DNA of 64,000 bases, from assembly GCF_036634175.1 (NCBI RefSeq), contig NZ_JAZIFX010000001.1:1302001-1366000 (forward strand). The letters are read 5' to 3'. Shown here one piece after another: positions 63,042 through 64,000 of this stretch. This DNA is from Streptomyces sp. P9-A2. GTDB taxonomy: Bacteria > Actinomycetota > Actinomycetes > Streptomycetales > Streptomycetaceae. Each line of letters starts with the position of its first letter. Positions within the stretch are counted from its first letter, which is position 1. The notes below the pieces were generated by a model, which did not search any database, was not told the DNA's origin, and saw nothing but the letters and a program-made list of their open reading frames with translations. The translations under genes and the position numbers were made by a program.

Positions 63042-63343
63042 CATGCGGATGGCGGGGCAGCGATACCCGCGGTCCGGTGCCGGTCCGGCCCGGTTCATGG
63101 CGCTGCACCGGGCGGGTACGCGGCTCGGCGCGGGGATCTTGTACTCCCGCCGTCCGGGCCATGAAAGTGTGAGACGGCAAAGGCCTGGATCTGCTCCATT
63201 GCCCACGATCGCGAAGGCGCCGGAGGAGGAGTTCGCGGCGCCGGCGGCGGCCGAGGCGGAGTTGTCCCGGGACTGAACCGGAGAACGCGGCAGGAAACCG
63301 GACGGGCGGGGCTCGACCGCTGCCGGAGACGGAGGAGCACGGC
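63042..63343. other. 300 bp between the regulator and the amidohydrolase
   Basis: A 77-codon open frame starts one base after the regulator stop (63043-63276) but is Arg/Pro-rich at first, has no ribosome site and resembles no family; its end (EEEFAAPAAAEAELSRD) is the only protein-like part. A promoter for the next gene may lie near TTGTAC at 63138. Confidence 0.35.
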
Positions 63344-64000
63344 ATGACGGCCAGGCCGCTGATCGGCATCAGCACGTACGAGGAGTCCGGGGTGCGGTGG
63401 GGCGCGTGGCAGATGGACGCCGCGCTGCTGCCCCTCGGGTATCCGCGGCTGGTGCAGCGGGCCGGCGGGCTGGCGGCGATGCTCCCACCGGACGCACCCG
63501 AGCACGCCGCGGCGACGGTGGCCAGGCTCGACGGGCTGGTCGTCGCGGGCGGCCCGGACGTGGATCCGGTCCGCTACGGCGCCGGGCCCGACCCGCGCAC
63601 CGGGCCGCCCGACCGCGCTCGGGACGCCTGGGAGCTCGCCCTGATCCGGGCGGCGCTGGACCGCCGGATTCCGCTGCTCGGGATCTGCCGGGGCATGCAA
63701 CTGCTGAACGTCGCCCTGGGCGGCACCCTCGTCCAGCACCTCGACGGCCATCGGGGGGAGCCGGGGGTCGTCGGACTGCACCCGGTGATGCCTGTGCCGG
63801 GCACCCGGTACTCCGACGCCGTTCCGGAGGAGACCTCCGTACCGACCTTCCACCACCAGGCGGTGGACGACCTCGGCGAGGGCCTGGTCCCGTCGGCGTA
63901 CGCGGCGGACGGGACCGTGGAAGCGGTCGAACTCCCGTCCCCCGCATGGGTGCTGGGCGTGCAGTGGCATCCGGAGCTGGGCGAGGACCTGCGGGTCGTA
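63344..64000 (+). CDS. gamma-glutamyl amine hydrolase, class I glutamine amidotransferase fold, 3' end outside window
   Basis: 219 codons present. PLIGISTYEESGVRWGAWQM opens the family; LDGLVVAGGPDVDPVRYGAG; nucleophile cysteine in PLLGICRGMQLLNVALGGTL; FHHQAVDDLG; and histidine-glutamate of the triad in VLGVQWHPELGED. This is the PuuD-like peptidase C26 family, which frees the amine product from its gamma-glutamyl carrier. ATG 63344 with GGAGGAG upstream. With glnA4, ALDH and the regulator it completes a gamma-glutamylation route. Only about 10-30 residues should be missing. Confidence 0.93.
   Translation, partial: MTARPLIGISTYEESGVRWGAWQMDAALLPLGYPRLVQRAGGLAAMLPPDAPEHAAATVARLDGLVVAGGPDVDPVRYGAGPDPRTGPPDRARDAWELALIRAALDRRIPLLGICRGMQLLNVALGGTLVQHLDGHRGEPGVVGLHPVMPVPGTRYSDAVPEETSVPTFHHQAVDDLGEGLVPSAYAADGTVEAVELPSPAWVLGVQWHPELGEDLRVV

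Noticed and set aside
63043..63276. 77-codon open frame after the FadR-type regulator
   Set aside because: No ribosome site, arginine-rich shadow-like composition and no recognisable family; left as intergenic.

Overview
The window is high-GC DNA with genes packed on both strands, short or overlapping gene junctions, many GTG starts and GC-rich stem-loop terminators. Gene content (arginine cluster argCJBDR, pheST, infC-rpmI-rplT, an XRE/DUF397 pair, a mycosin-like protease, a glnA4-type locus) points to a Streptomyces chromosome. From memory, the order resembles the Streptomyces coelicolor core between the arg cluster and glnA4, roughly SCO157x to SCO161x; this was not checked by search.

1-12 kb holds arginine biosynthesis. 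argG runs off the left edge, and argC-argJ-argB-argD-argR is read on the minus strand from one promoter that overlaps ARG-box-like sequence. Between argG and argR sit a secreted protein made of two nearly identical repeats, a flavoprotein of the PNPOx family, and a compact redox operon: a ferric-reductase-like membrane oxidoreductase, an exported protein with three FMN-attachment domains, and ApbE, the enzyme that attaches FMN.

12-24 kb is more variable. It has a truncated gene, an IS5-type transposase remnant, a two-component system, a membrane glycosyltransferase, and a run of helical-repeat proteins: a HEAT protein, a MerR regulator fused to HEAT-like repeats, a large HEAT protein and an LRV-type repeat protein with a cysteine cluster. 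A MerR-type operator lies in the promoter of the first two. An XRE/DUF397 pair follows.

24-42 kb contains small metabolic and regulatory units: ArsR with a VOC protein, an esterase, DoxX, a secreted GH51 arabinofuranosidase, a histidine phosphatase, a MocR regulator divergent from an EamA exporter, an SDR divergent from an MmyB-like regulator, SDR debris, a Tat-exported GHL10 glycosidase, 3-hydroxybutyryl-CoA dehydrogenase, a NUDIX hydrolase, an NsdA-like TPR regulator and a SpoIIE-type phosphatase.

42-51 kb is translation: pheS-pheT, a PAS sensor kinase, a TrmH-type methyltransferase, and infC-rpmI-rplT, with infC starting at AUC.

51-64 kb holds SseB-like and beta-lactamase-like proteins, a frameshifted immunity-type gene, a mycosin-like protease translationally coupled to a proline-rich membrane protein, an alanine-racemase-fold enzyme, a 167 bp MITE-like element, and at the right edge a gamma-glutamylation locus (SDR, aldehyde dehydrogenase, GlnA4-type ligase, divergent FadR-type regulator, class I amidohydrolase). 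By homology this locus handles ethanolamine or a related amine as its gamma-glutamyl adduct.
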